Source: Hydrocarboniphaga sp. (lineage in GTDB: Bacteria; Pseudomonadota; Gammaproteobacteria; Nevskiales; Nevskiaceae). From it: a stretch of DNA of 37,308 bases. The translations under genes were made by a program, and so were the position numbers. The DNA lies in NCBI RefSeq assembly GCF_028291725.1, contig NZ_JAQGNT010000006.1:1-37308 (forward strand). The letters are read 5' to 3'. This document shows, piece after piece, positions 1 through 8,403 of this stretch. The notes beneath the pieces were generated by a model. That model worked only from the letters and a program-made list of their open reading frames with translations, was not told the DNA's origin and did no database searches. Within the stretch, counting starts at the first letter, position 1, and each line of letters opens with the position of its first letter.

Positions 1-114
1 CTACAGCTAACGTGCTTTGTTTTCCCATGTAATCGGCGAAAACAATGTACCGTTATTCTCCGAACACGCCACGAGTCTCTTTCATCATCAGGGGTGGCGC
101 GAGTCGCCATGTCC

Positions 115-189
115 GTTGGGGTGAGCGTAGCGAACCCCAACATCGGCGCGGAACAAACGTTGGGGTTCGCTGCGCTCACCCCAACCTAC
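115..189. repeat. REP-like inverted repeat, family A (copy 1)
   Basis: Two 27-bp arms (115-141 and 159-185) are inverted copies with a single mismatch, separated by 17 bp. Each arm is itself partly palindromic, starting with GTTGGGGT and ending with ACCCCAAC. The same element recurs at 20269-20346 and 34264-34341, with a half copy near 7447. It lies just downstream of the lipoprotein gene at 193-1023, where it could act as a transcription terminator or mRNA 3' stabiliser. That role is inference. Confidence 0.85.
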
Positions 190-192
190 CGG

Positions 193-1023
193 TTACCGGC
201 TCAGCTCGTCGATCTGCGCTGCCATATCGTTTAACTTGTCACGCAGATAAGCCCGTTGCTTTGCGGTCAGCATGCCGCTCAGATCCGCCAGCAGTTGACG
301 GCTGGCCTGAGTCTGCGGCTCGTTCATTTCGGCGATCTCGCCGGTGAAGGGCGCGAACGCATAGTCCTGCAAGCGCTGCTCGAAGCCGGCGTCGCGGCGC
401 GTCTTCAGCAGCTCGGCGAACTGCCGGCGCCGCGCGGCTTGCGGGTCGGGTGGCGGCCGCTTCAGGCTGTCGGCCCAGAGATCGATGCGCTGGCGTTGTG
501 CGGGCGTCACCGAGCTGGCCCACTCGGCCAGCCGCTCTGCGGCTTCCTTGACCCGGGTTTCGCGCCATTGCGTGTCGTCGAGCTTTTGCTGTTTGCCGGT
601 CTCCTTGGCGGCACGTTTGTCGATCGCCGCCAGCATGTCGCGCAGCTGCGGCTCGCTGAGCGCCGCCAGTGTCGGCGCGGCAACGCGCAGCGATTCCCGC
701 GTCGTACGGTCGGCATGTTCACGCCAGCGCTCGCCGATCTGCTGCAGCTGCTGCACCGTCAGCGGCGCCGCCGCGGTCTGCGCCAGCTCGCGCAAATCGT
801 GGGCATAGAGCGGCAGCTGGCTGCGCCGATGCCAGGCCCACAGCGCGTTGAAACGTGAGTCGAAATCCGCCCGTTGCTGCGGATTCAGATCGACATACCG
901 GCCGATTTGGAAATGGGCTAGGGTGTCGAGCCGGTTGTAGACCAGGCCGATGCTGCTGCAGCCGGCGACGAGCAGCGCGGCCAGCGCGGCCGCTGCAGCG
1001 ATCAGCTTGCGGGTCCTGGGCAC
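193..1023 (-). CDS. DUF6279-type lipoprotein
   Basis: A 276-residue lipoprotein of unknown function. It begins with basic residues (PRTRK), then a hydrophobic stretch and a lipobox LVAGC, so Cys22 is the predicted lipidation site after cleavage by signal peptidase II. The mature part is mostly helical, rich in Gln, Arg and Ala, and begins with a YNRLDTLAHFQIGRYVDL segment, which I recognise as typical of the DUF6279 family of proteobacterial lipoproteins. The length fits that family. The gene diverges from hrpA across about 140 bp, so the two presumably have back-to-back promoters. It ends about 4 bp from a REP-like palindrome. No enzymatic motif is visible, and the precise function is unknown. 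Confidence 0.85.
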   Translation of the reverse strand: MPRTRKLIAAAAALAALLVAGCSSIGLVYNRLDTLAHFQIGRYVDLNPQQRADFDSRFNALWAWHRRSQLPLYAHDLRELAQTAAAPLTVQQLQQIGERWREHADRTTRESLRVAAPTLAALSEPQLRDMLAAIDKRAAKETGKQQKLDDTQWRETRVKEAAERLAEWASSVTPAQRQRIDLWADSLKRPPPDPQAARRRQFAELLKTRRDAGFEQRLQDYAFAPFTGEIAEMNEPQTQASRQLLADLSGMLTAKQRAYLRDKLNDMAAQIDELSR

Positions 1024-1165
1024 GGGCTACCTCCTGGCGGGCGCGGCGGTTTTGATTTTGAGCCGGACCCGGCCTCGGCTGGCTGGCTTCCGGACCGCTC
1101 GGCAGCGGACAATGGCCGGCTCTGCCTCTTATAGCCTGCCTTCGCGGACCTGAACGATCCCCTCC

Positions 1166-4100
1166 TTGCAACGCCGTCCCGCCCCTGCCGCTGCTGCCCT
1201 GCCTGCCGAGCTGCTGGATCGCTATCAGGCGGCCAGCGAGCGGCTGCTGATTGCCGACGAGCGCCGTCTCGGCGGGCTGCTGCGGCGTGCGGCCGGCGGC
1301 CAGGCGGTGGATCTGGCGCGCTTCAGTCGCGACCTCGACGCCGCGCTGCTGAAGGCCGAGAACCGGCTGCGCCTGCGTCCGGCGCTGATCACCTTCCCCG
1401 AAGAGCTGCCGGTCAGCCAGGCGCGTGAGGAAATCGGCCGCGCGATCCAAGAAAACCAGGTGATCGTGCTGTGCGGCGAGACCGGCTCGGGCAAGACCAC
1501 GCAGCTGCCCAAGCTGTGCCTGGAGCTGGGCCGCGGCACGCGCGGGCTGATCGGCCATACCCAGCCGCGGCGGCTGGCCGCGCGCAGTGTCGCCAACCGC
1601 ATCGCGCAGGAACTCGGCAGCCCGCTCGGCCAGCTGGTCGGCTACGAAACCCGCTTCGATCGCCGCGTGTCCGACGCCAGCCTGGTCAAGCTGATGACTG
1701 ACGGCATTCTGCTGGCCGAGCTGCAGCGCGACCGCGAGCTGAGCGCCTACGACACGATCATCATCGACGAGGCGCACGAACGGAGCCTCAACATCGACTT
1801 TCTGCTTGGCTGGCTGAAGCGGCTGCTGCCGCGCCGACCGGAGCTGAAGCTGATCGTGACTTCGGCGACGCTCGATCCGGAACGGCTGGCCAAGCACTTT
1901 GAAGGCTCCAAGGGTCCGGCGCCGATCATCAGGGTCGAAGGCCGCACTTTCCCGGTGACGATGCGCTATCGCGAACCCGATCCGGATCTCGATCTGGAAG
2001 GCCAGGTCGGCAACGGCATCGACGAACTCTGGGCCGGCGGTGGCCGGCCTGGCGACGTATTGGTGTTCCTGCCAGGCGAGCGCGAGATTCGCGACCTCGC
2101 GCGCTCGCTGCCGGGCCGCTTTCCGCGCGCCGAAGTGCTGCCGCTGTTTTCGCGGCTGCCGGCCGAGCAGCAGGACCGCGTGTTCGGGCGCGGCAGCGCG
2201 CCGCGCATCGTGCTCGCCACCAACGTCGCCGAAACCTCGGTGACGGTGCCCGGCATCCGCTACGTCGTCGACACTGGTACCGCGCGGGTCAACCGCTATT
2301 CGACGCGGCTCGGCGTGCAGCAGTTGCAGATCGAAGGCATCAGCCAGGCGGCCGCGAATCAGCGCGCCGGCCGCTGCGGCCGCATCGGCCCCGGCACTTG
2401 CCTGCGGCTGTATACCGAGGCTGATTTCCAGGGTCGCGACGAGTTCACCGATCCGGAAGTGCTGCGCGCGAACCTGGCCGGCGTAATTCTGCAGATGGCC
2501 GCGCTGGGTCTCGGCGACGTCGATGATTTTCCCTGGGTCGATGCGCCGGAGAATCGGCATGTGTCCGAAGGCTATCGGCTGCTACAGACGCTGGGCGCGC
2601 TCGACGACGAGCGCGCGCTGACGCCGCTGGGCCGCGAGCTCGCCCGCTTGCCGCTGGACCCGCGCATCGCGCGCATCGTCGCCGCCGGCAAAGGCCAGGA
2701 GCAGGACGCGGTCTGCGTACTCGCCGCCGCGCTGTCGGTGCAGGACCCGCATGAAGTGCCGCCGGATCAGCAGACCCAGGCGCGGCAGAAGCACGCGGTC
2801 TGGCGCCACGCGCGCTCGGATTTCTACACGCTGCTGAACCTTTGGCGCGAGTGGCAGAAATGGAGCGAGGGTGTATCCAACCGCGCGCTGCGCAAGATCT
2901 GCCGCGAGCAATACGTGTCTTACCTGCGCATGGAGGAATGGGAGTCGGTCTACAAGCAGATCGTCGACATGACACGCGACAAGAGCGGTACGCGAGCCGA
3001 GTTCCCGTCGCAGGAGAAACTCGAAGAACTCTACCCGCAGATCCACAAGGCGCTCGCCGCGGGCCTGATCGACCACATCGGCCTGCGCCTGCCGGCCGAG
3101 AAGAACGAGCGCCCGGAATTCCAGGGTCCGCGCGGGCGCAAATACCGCGTTTTTCCGGGCTCCACCTTAGCCAAGAAGCCGCCAGCCTGGCTGCTGTCGG
3201 CGCAGCTGTCGCAGACCAGCCAGCTGTTCGCGCGCACCAATGCCGACGTATTGCCGCAATGGCTGTCGGAAGTCGGCGCGCATCTGGTCAAGAAGACCGT
3301 CACGCATCCGCTGTGGAACGCCGAGCGCGGCGAAGTGCAGTGCACCGAGTACCACACGCTGTTCGGTCTGCAGCTGCTGAAGCGCAACTGCCATTACGGC
3401 TCGATCGATCCGGTCGACGCGCGCCGCATCTTCATCACCGAGGGCCTGGTGCGCGGCCAGTGGGTCGCAAAGCCGCGTTTTCTGACCGATAACCTGAAGC
3501 TCATCGAGGACGTGCAGGACAAGGAGGCGCGCATGCGCCGGCCGGATCTGCTCGGCGACGAGTCGCAGCTTTACGCGTTCTACGACGAGCGCATTCCGAA
3601 GGACGTCTGCACCGCCAACAATCTGAAAGCCTGGCTGCGCACGGCCAGCGCAGATAAAGGTGATCCGGGCCGCATCCTGAAGATGAAAGAGCCGGACGTG
3701 CTGCGTCCCGGCGCCAACGCCGACGTCGAGGATCTGTTCCCCGATCGGATCGACATCGGTGGACACAGGCTGCAGCTCAGCTATCAGCACGATCCCGGCG
3801 AGGATGAAGACGGCGTGAGCTTTCACATTCCGCTGAGCCTGCTGTACCAGCTGCCCGATGCGCCCTTCGACTATCTGGTGCCGGGCCTGCTGGCGCCGCG
3901 CATCGAGGCCTTGATCCGCAGCCTGCCGATGAACCTGCGCCGCCAGTGCACGCCGGCCGCGGAATACGCCAATGCGCTGTCGGCGCGCATGCAGGTCGAC
4001 GAAGGCGACTTTCTGTCGAGCATGGCGCGGCATTTCGATGCGATGATCGGCGTCAAGCTGAAGCCGGATGATTTCGATATCGCCAAGTTGTCGGCGCATC

Positions 4101-5134
4101 TGAAGCCGACCCTGGTGCTCGAGGATGCGCAGGGCAAGGTGCTGGCGCGCGCGGAGTCCTTGAGCGCCTTGAAGAAGGGCCAGGCCGAGCCGGCGCGCGC
4201 CGCCATCGCGGTCAGCGCGCAGCGGGAAGATGTCGCCAGGCGCTGGGTGCGCAGCGACGTGAAGGACTGGGATTTCGGCGATCTGCCGGAGCATGTGGAT
4301 CTGGCGAATGGGGCGCGCGCCTGGCCGGCGCTGACGACGCTGGAAGTTACTCCTGTAGGAGCGGACCTTGTCCGCGATTCTCGACGTCAGCGCGAGCTGG
4401 AAGAATCGCGGACAAGGTCCGCTCCTACAGTTCCCGCCATCAGGCTGGCGTTGTTCGAATCACCGGACGCCGCGCGTTCCGCGCACATTATCGGCGTGCG
4501 CGCGCTGCTGCTGTCCAAACTCTCCGATCGCGTGCGCGACCTGGTCAAGACCGCGAAATCCAGGATCGGTCTCGCCCTGATCGGCGGCCGCTACGATCCG
4601 GACGTGATCGCGCTCGCCGTCGCCGAGCGCGCCGCCGCAAAGACCTGGAAGCTCGCCGAGCTGCGCAGCGAAGCCGCATTCAAGGAAGCAGTGCAGCATC
4701 GCGGCGAATTCGGCCGGCTGGCAGTCAAGCTGCTCGACGATGTCTGCGCCTGGCTGCTGAGCGCCACCGAGCTGCGCAAAAGCCTCCGCGCGCTCGACAA
4801 GCACTGGCCGGATTCGATCGCCGACATGAGCTATCAGATCGACTCGATGCTGGCGCCGGGCTTCGTCGAAGCGCTGCCGGAGGCCCAGTGGCCGCGTGTC
4901 GCGGTATGGCTCAAGGCGATCGGCATCCGTCTGCAGCGTTTGCCGAACAAGCCGCAGCGCGATATCGACATGACCTTGCCGCTGCGCAAGCTCGTCTCGC
5001 AGCTGCCAGGGCCGTTCCACAGCGCGCGCTGGCTGCTCGAGGAATGGCGCGTTGCGCAGTTCGCGCAGGAACTCAAAGCCCAGGGTTCGCCCGGTGCCGA
5101 GCGCATCGCCGCGCTGCTGAAGGAGCCCGCTTGA
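1166..5134 (+). CDS. hrpA: ATP-dependent RNA helicase HrpA
   Basis: A DEAH-box RNA helicase of 1322 residues, close to the usual HrpA length of about 1300. In order: Walker A GETGSGKTT near residues 104-112, DEAH at 201-204, the SAT motif TSATLDPE near 232, and motif VI NQRAGRCGRIGPG near 398-410. Helicase-associated domains and the long DUF3418 C-terminal region follow. HrpA acts on mRNA and on stalled or colliding ribosomes in the cytoplasm. The in-frame TGA at 1151 means the gene must start after it. The only early start codon that keeps the conserved N-terminus is TTG at 1166, with a weak ribosome site. Residues 1063-1088 are encoded by a 78-bp REP-like palindrome inserted in frame. The stop codon overlaps the start of the next gene by 4 bp, so the two are probably co-translated. 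Confidence 0.95.
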   Translation: MQRRPAPAAAALPAELLDRYQAASERLLIADERRLGGLLRRAAGGQAVDLARFSRDLDAALLKAENRLRLRPALITFPEELPVSQAREEIGRAIQENQVIVLCGETGSGKTTQLPKLCLELGRGTRGLIGHTQPRRLAARSVANRIAQELGSPLGQLVGYETRFDRRVSDASLVKLMTDGILLAELQRDRELSAYDTIIIDEAHERSLNIDFLLGWLKRLLPRRPELKLIVTSATLDPERLAKHFEGSKGPAPIIRVEGRTFPVTMRYREPDPDLDLEGQVGNGIDELWAGGGRPGDVLVFLPGEREIRDLARSLPGRFPRAEVLPLFSRLPAEQQDRVFGRGSAPRIVLATNVAETSVTVPGIRYVVDTGTARVNRYSTRLGVQQLQIEGISQAAANQRAGRCGRIGPGTCLRLYTEADFQGRDEFTDPEVLRANLAGVILQMAALGLGDVDDFPWVDAPENRHVSEGYRLLQTLGALDDERALTPLGRELARLPLDPRIARIVAAGKGQEQDAVCVLAAALSVQDPHEVPPDQQTQARQKHAVWRHARSDFYTLLNLWREWQKWSEGVSNRALRKICREQYVSYLRMEEWESVYKQIVDMTRDKSGTRAEFPSQEKLEELYPQIHKALAAGLIDHIGLRLPAEKNERPEFQGPRGRKYRVFPGSTLAKKPPAWLLSAQLSQTSQLFARTNADVLPQWLSEVGAHLVKKTVTHPLWNAERGEVQCTEYHTLFGLQLLKRNCHYGSIDPVDARRIFITEGLVRGQWVAKPRFLTDNLKLIEDVQDKEARMRRPDLLGDESQLYAFYDERIPKDVCTANNLKAWLRTASADKGDPGRILKMKEPDVLRPGANADVEDLFPDRIDIGGHRLQLSYQHDPGEDEDGVSFHIPLSLLYQLPDAPFDYLVPGLLAPRIEALIRSLPMNLRRQCTPAAEYANALSARMQVDEGDFLSSMARHFDAMIGVKLKPDDFDIAKLSAHLKPTLVLEDAQGKVLARAESLSALKKGQAEPARAAIAVSAQREDVARRWVRSDVKDWDFGDLPEHVDLANGARAWPALTTLEVTPVGADLVRDSRRQRELEESRTRSAPTVPAIRLALFESPDAARSAHIIGVRALLLSKLSDRVRDLVKTAKSRIGLALIGGRYDPDVIALAVAERAAAKTWKLAELRSEAAFKEAVQHRGEFGRLAVKLLDDVCAWLLSATELRKSLRALDKHWPDSIADMSYQIDSMLAPGFVEALPEAQWPRVAVWLKAIGIRLQRLPNKPQRDIDMTLPLRKLVSQLPGPFHSARWLLEEWRVAQFAQELKAQGSPGAERIAALLKEPA
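4353..4430. repeat. REP-like palindrome inside the hrpA reading frame
   Basis: Perfect 28-bp inverted arms (4353-4380 and 4403-4430) around a 22-bp spacer. The arm begins CTGTAGGAGCGGACCTTG, a type of repeat known mainly from intergenic regions of Pseudomonas and Xanthomonas relatives. Here it is coding: its 78 bp add exactly 26 codons (about residues 1063-1088, rich in Arg, Glu and Ser) without a stop. See the linked finding. Confidence 0.93.
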
Positions 5135-7440
5135 GCGACAGCGAGTACACGTCGGTGCCGATTCTGATCGAGGCCGATCCGGTGCCGGTGCTGAAGCTGC
5201 GGCTGCAGGATTATCAGCGCACGCTGCGCCAGACCACGCTGCGCGCGGCCTGTGCCTGCGCGCGCCTGAGTTTCGACTATCAAGGCTGGCGCCTGCCGTC
5301 CGAGGGCCCGTCGCACGAGCGCGGCGAGAGCGCCGGCCGCGTCTACGAGATCCTGCGCCGCCGCTCCGCGGAGAACGAGGCACGCGAGAAACTCGAGGCG
5401 CTGCGCCTGACCAATGCGCAGCTGGTGTCGACGCGCATCCGTCCGCGTCCACCGGGCTTCGGCACCGGCGATTACGTGTTCGAGCGCGGCCGCGACGAAC
5501 TCGCCGATCCGGATCACTGGCTGGTGCTGTTGCCGCGCTTGTCCGCGGCCGGCTTCAGGCTCGAATTCGATCCGCGCTTTCCGTATTCGATGACCAGCGA
5601 GCCGGACGCCTGGCGCGTTGATGTGGCCGACAGCGGCAACCAATGGTTCGATCTGAGCCTGGGCATCGAGATCGAGGGCCGGCGCGTGGATCTGCTGCCG
5701 ATCCTGCGCAAGCTGATCACCGATCCAGGCTTCCCGCGCCGCCGGCCGAAGAACGAAGCTGAAGACGCCGTGCTGCTGGTGGCGATCGACGATCGCCGGC
5801 GCGTTCCGCTGCGCCTGTCGCGGCTGCGCGCGCTGCTGGAGCCGCTGCTGGAATGGCTGGATTCGCCGAACGAAGCCGGCGACAGCCTGCGCCTGAGCCG
5901 GCTGCAAAGCCGCGTGATCGAGCAGATCGAGCGCAGCGGCGTGCTGCGTCAGGGCGGCGACGCGTTGCGGACCAGCATCGAGCAGCTGCGCCAGGCCGCG
6001 GTCGCCGCGGATGCGCCTGTGGGTTTCCGGGCCGAGCTGCGGCCGTATCAGCGCGAAGGTCTGGGCTGGCTGAATTTTCTGGCCGATGTTGGCCTCGGCG
6101 GCATCCTCGCCGACGACATGGGCCTGGGTAAAACCGTGCAGGTGCTTGCGCATCTGCTGGCAGAGAAACAGCGCGGCCGGCTCGGCGGCGATGCCGGCGC
6201 CGCACTGGTGGTGTGCCCGACCAGCCTGGTCGGCAACTGGCGCGCGGAATCGCAGCGTTTCGCACCCGATCTGAAAGTGCTGGTGCTGCATGGCGGTGAC
6301 CGGCGCCGGCATTTCGCCAGCATCGATGCCCATGATCTGGTCATCACCACCTATCCGCTGCTGGGCCGCGATCGCGAGGCGCTGCGCGCGCACTATTTCG
6401 CGCTGCTGGTGCTCGACGAGGCGCAGGCGATCAAGAACGCGCGGACGCTGGCCGCCCGCGCGGTACGTGCGCTGCGCGTGCGCCGGCGCATCGCGATGAC
6501 CGGCACGCCGCTGGAGAATCATCTCGGCGAACTGTGGGCGCAGTTCGACGCGGTCGAGCCGGGTGTGCTCGGCGACGAGAAGCGCTTCACCCGCCACTTC
6601 CGCACGCCGATCGAGAAGCACGGCGACGCCGAGGCGCGCGACCGGATGAATGCGCGCATCGCGCCGCTGATGCTGCGGCGGCGCAAGGAAGACGTGCTGC
6701 GCGATCTACCACCCAAGACCGAGATCCTGCGCCTGGTCGAGCTGGAAGGCCGGCAGCGTGAGCTGTATGAAACCCTGCGGCTGGCGCAGCACGAAAGAGT
6801 GCGCGAAGTGGTGGGTGATCGCGGTGCCTCCGGCAGCAGCATCATCGTGCTCGACGCGCTGCTGAAACTGCGCCAGGTGTGCTGCGATCCGCGGCTGGTC
6901 AAGCTCGAAGGCGCGCGCCGCGTGCCGCAGTCCGCCAAGCTCGATCTGCTGCTGACCCTGCTGCGCGGCCTCGCCGATGAAGGCCGCCACGTGCTGGTGT
7001 TCTCGCAGTTCACCGAAATGCTCGATCTGATCGCCGCGGCGCTGGACACCGCCAAGATCGGCTACCTGATGCTGACCGGTGCCTCGCGCAATCGCGAAGA
7101 CCTGGTGAACCGGTTCCAGTCCTTTGAAGTGCCGGTTTTCCTGATCAGCCTGAAGGCCGGCGGCGTGGGTCTGAACCTGACCGCCGCCGACACCGTGATC
7201 CACTACGACCCATGGTGGAACCCGGCGGTCGAGGCCCAGGCCACCGACCGCGCGCACCGCATCGGCCAGGACAAGCCGGTGTTCGTCTACCGGCTGATCT
7301 GCGCCGGCACGGTCGAGGAAAAAATCCAGGCGCTGCAGGCGCGCAAGGCGGAGCTGGCGCGGGCGGTGTTCGAGGGCGGCGCGACCACCGAACTGCGCTT
7401 CGACGAGGCCGATCTGGAAGCGCTGTTCGCGCCGCTGTGA
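5131..7440 (+). CDS. SNF2-family DEAD/DEAH helicase (bacterial Swi2/Snf2 ATPase)
   Basis: A 769-residue SNF2-type ATPase. The N-terminal third resembles the accessory region of bacterial SNF2 proteins (WFDLSLGIEIEGRRVDLLP). The helicase core follows: motif I DDMGLGKT near residues 328-335, motif II DEAQ at about 429-432, motif III MTGTPLENHLGELW near 456, and the C-terminal lobe ending with motif VI ATDRAHRIGQ near 704-713. Such proteins translocate on double-stranded nucleic acid and remodel nucleoprotein complexes. The specific target is not evident. The start is TTG at 5131, preceded by AAGGAG at 5120-5125 and overlapping the hrpA stop as TTGA. A longer reading from 4888 would lie inside hrpA and lacks a ribosome site. 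Coupling to hrpA suggests a shared RNA or ribosome-related role, which is inference. Confidence 0.9.
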   Translation: MSDSEYTSVPILIEADPVPVLKLRLQDYQRTLRQTTLRAACACARLSFDYQGWRLPSEGPSHERGESAGRVYEILRRRSAENEAREKLEALRLTNAQLVSTRIRPRPPGFGTGDYVFERGRDELADPDHWLVLLPRLSAAGFRLEFDPRFPYSMTSEPDAWRVDVADSGNQWFDLSLGIEIEGRRVDLLPILRKLITDPGFPRRRPKNEAEDAVLLVAIDDRRRVPLRLSRLRALLEPLLEWLDSPNEAGDSLRLSRLQSRVIEQIERSGVLRQGGDALRTSIEQLRQAAVAADAPVGFRAELRPYQREGLGWLNFLADVGLGGILADDMGLGKTVQVLAHLLAEKQRGRLGGDAGAALVVCPTSLVGNWRAESQRFAPDLKVLVLHGGDRRRHFASIDAHDLVITTYPLLGRDREALRAHYFALLVLDEAQAIKNARTLAARAVRALRVRRRIAMTGTPLENHLGELWAQFDAVEPGVLGDEKRFTRHFRTPIEKHGDAEARDRMNARIAPLMLRRRKEDVLRDLPPKTEILRLVELEGRQRELYETLRLAQHERVREVVGDRGASGSSIIVLDALLKLRQVCCDPRLVKLEGARRVPQSAKLDLLLTLLRGLADEGRHVLVFSQFTEMLDLIAAALDTAKIGYLMLTGASRNREDLVNRFQSFEVPVFLISLKAGGVGLNLTAADTVIHYDPWWNPAVEAQATDRAHRIGQDKPVFVYRLICAGTVEEKIQALQARKAELARAVFEGGATTELRFDEADLEALFAPL

Positions 7441-7446
7441 CGATGC

Positions 7447-7480
7447 CTGGGGTTCGCTGTGCTCACCCCAAGCTACCGGC
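7447..7480. repeat. Half copy of REP-like family A
   Basis: One arm of family A, reading GGGGTTCGCTGTGCTCACCCC and flanked by CTACCGG as at copy 1. The partner arm is absent. It lies 7 bp after the stop of the SNF2-like gene and just upstream of a complete family B element. Confidence 0.6.
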
Positions 7481-7523
7481 CGTCGGCCACCCGCGATGAT
7501 GAAACTGGCGAGGCGCTCGACGC

Positions 7524-7602
7524 GTAGGTCGGCAATCCCTTGCCGACGTGAGGCCCAGATTGCGCATCCAAGGTACACGTCGGCAAAGGATTGCCGACCT
7601 AC
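7524..7602. repeat. REP-like inverted repeat, family B (copy 1)
   Basis: A 79-bp element whose ends read GTAGGTCGGCAATCC and, inverted, GGATTGCCGACCTAC. Each half contains an inner hairpin (TCGGCAA/TTGCCGA). Copies of identical length occur at 12080-12158 and 35787-35865. It sits between two convergent genes, the SNF2 helicase and the PIN-domain toxin, where it may help end transcription from both sides. Confidence 0.9.
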
Positions 7603-7640
7603 GAGCAGCGTTCCGATCGAGGCAGGCCCGCTACGTCGTC

Positions 7641-8039
7641 TCAGGCGAAGGGATTGACGACCTGCAGTTGCTTGTCGATCAGCTGGCCGTGCTGCAGGTC
7701 TTCGGTATAGAGCGTGTCGCAGCCGGATTGCAGCGCCGATGCGACGATCAGTGAATCGTAGAAGCTGAAACCGTAGCGCTCGCTGACATCCAGCGCGGAC
7801 TCGTGCAGATCCAGCGTGATCGGCATGATTTCCAGCGTCTGTCGGAGTTGCAGTTCGATCTCGCGCACTTCGGCCGGACTCAGCAGCTTCTTCCGGCGTA
7901 CCACGTTGGCGAATTCATTGAGTACCTGCACGCTCAGGACATGAGACCGGGCCAGCGCGGTCCGCGCCACCGCGGCCTTGGCCTCGGGGCTCAAGGTATA
8001 GAGCAGGACATTGCTGTCGGCGAAAGCGCGCCGGCTCAC
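7641..8039 (-). CDS. vapC: PIN-domain ribonuclease toxin (VapC-type)
   Basis: A 132-residue PIN-domain protein. The acidic residues of the fold are visible: Asp8 in FADSNVLLYTL, Glu42 in VLNEFANVV, Asp95 in FSFYDSLIVASAL and Asp114 in YTEDLQHG. These would coordinate Mg2+ or Mn2+ for single-strand RNA cleavage. VapC toxins typically cut tRNA or rRNA, but the target here cannot be predicted. The gene starts 4 bp inside the 3' end of the upstream AbrB-type antitoxin gene, the usual antitoxin-first arrangement. It is full length, with no lost catalytic residue. Confidence 0.9.
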   Translation of the reverse strand: MSRRAFADSNVLLYTLSPEAKAAVARTALARSHVLSVQVLNEFANVVRRKKLLSPAEVREIELQLRQTLEIMPITLDLHESALDVSERYGFSFYDSLIVASALQSGCDTLYTEDLQHGQLIDKQLQVVNPFA

Positions 8040-8278
8040 CGCACGTTGGCCTCGTCGCGATCGAAGCGGTAGTTCTCGGGCAGCCGGCCCGAGAACTTGC
8101 GCAGCGGCTCGATGATTTCCTGAGGGCTGGGCCTGCGGGACACATCGAGCCGAACCTGACCTGCGGCATCGCGACTGGGCCGGACCTCCACTTCATCGCC
8201 GGGCCGCAGGCCAAGTTCCTGGATCAGGCTGGCCGGCAGGCGCACGGCCAGACTGTTACCCCATTTGGCGATCTGCAT
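8036..8278 (-). CDS. vapB: AbrB/MazE-type antitoxin (VapB-like)
   Basis: An 80-residue protein. Its N-terminal swapped-hairpin AbrB/SpoVT DNA-binding domain (MQIAKWGNSLAVRLPASLIQ, then LGLRPGDEVEV) covers about residues 1-50. The acidic C-terminal tail (PENYRFDRDEANVR) probably wraps the toxin active site. AGGAG lies about 6 bp before the ATG. It is the first gene of the pair and probably represses its own promoter by binding the inverted repeat at 8304-8330. The family is assigned with confidence; the exact vap naming is by context with the PIN toxin. Confidence 0.88.
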   Translation of the reverse strand: MQIAKWGNSLAVRLPASLIQELGLRPGDEVEVRPSRDAAGQVRLDVSRRPSPQEIIEPLRKFSGRLPENYRFDRDEANVR

Positions 8279-8303
8279 TGGAAGCTCCTGGATCAGCCTG
8301 GTG

Positions 8304-8330
8304 GATATACGCGTAGATCAGATGTATATC
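8304..8330. promoter_or_regulatory. Possible operator of the vapBC pair
   Basis: Inverted 7-mers GATATAC (8304-8310) and GTATATC (8324-8330) with a 13-bp spacer, so the centres are 20 bp apart (about two helical turns). The element lies 26-52 bp upstream of the antitoxin start and is AT-rich compared with its surroundings. Palindromic or paired sites of this kind are normal for AbrB-type antitoxin autoregulation. Binding is not shown by the sequence alone. Confidence 0.5.
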
Positions 8331-8403
8331 GTATCGGCGATCCTCAGCCGGCGCCAGCGGGCCGCCGGCCACGCATGAGAAAATGCCGGAGAGACCCTAT
8401 CGG

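Noticed and set aside
45-347. Possible small gene at the left edge
   Set aside because: It runs through a REP-like palindrome and the end of the lipoprotein gene; no ribosome site or protein-like composition.
719-2560. Long minus-strand open reading frame opposite hrpA
   Set aside because: It is antisense to a clear hrpA and has no family motif. High G+C makes long shadow frames common.
4834-6621. Long minus-strand open reading frame opposite hrpA/SNF2
   Set aside because: It overlaps two well-supported genes, has low-complexity Gln/Ala/Arg composition and matches no family.
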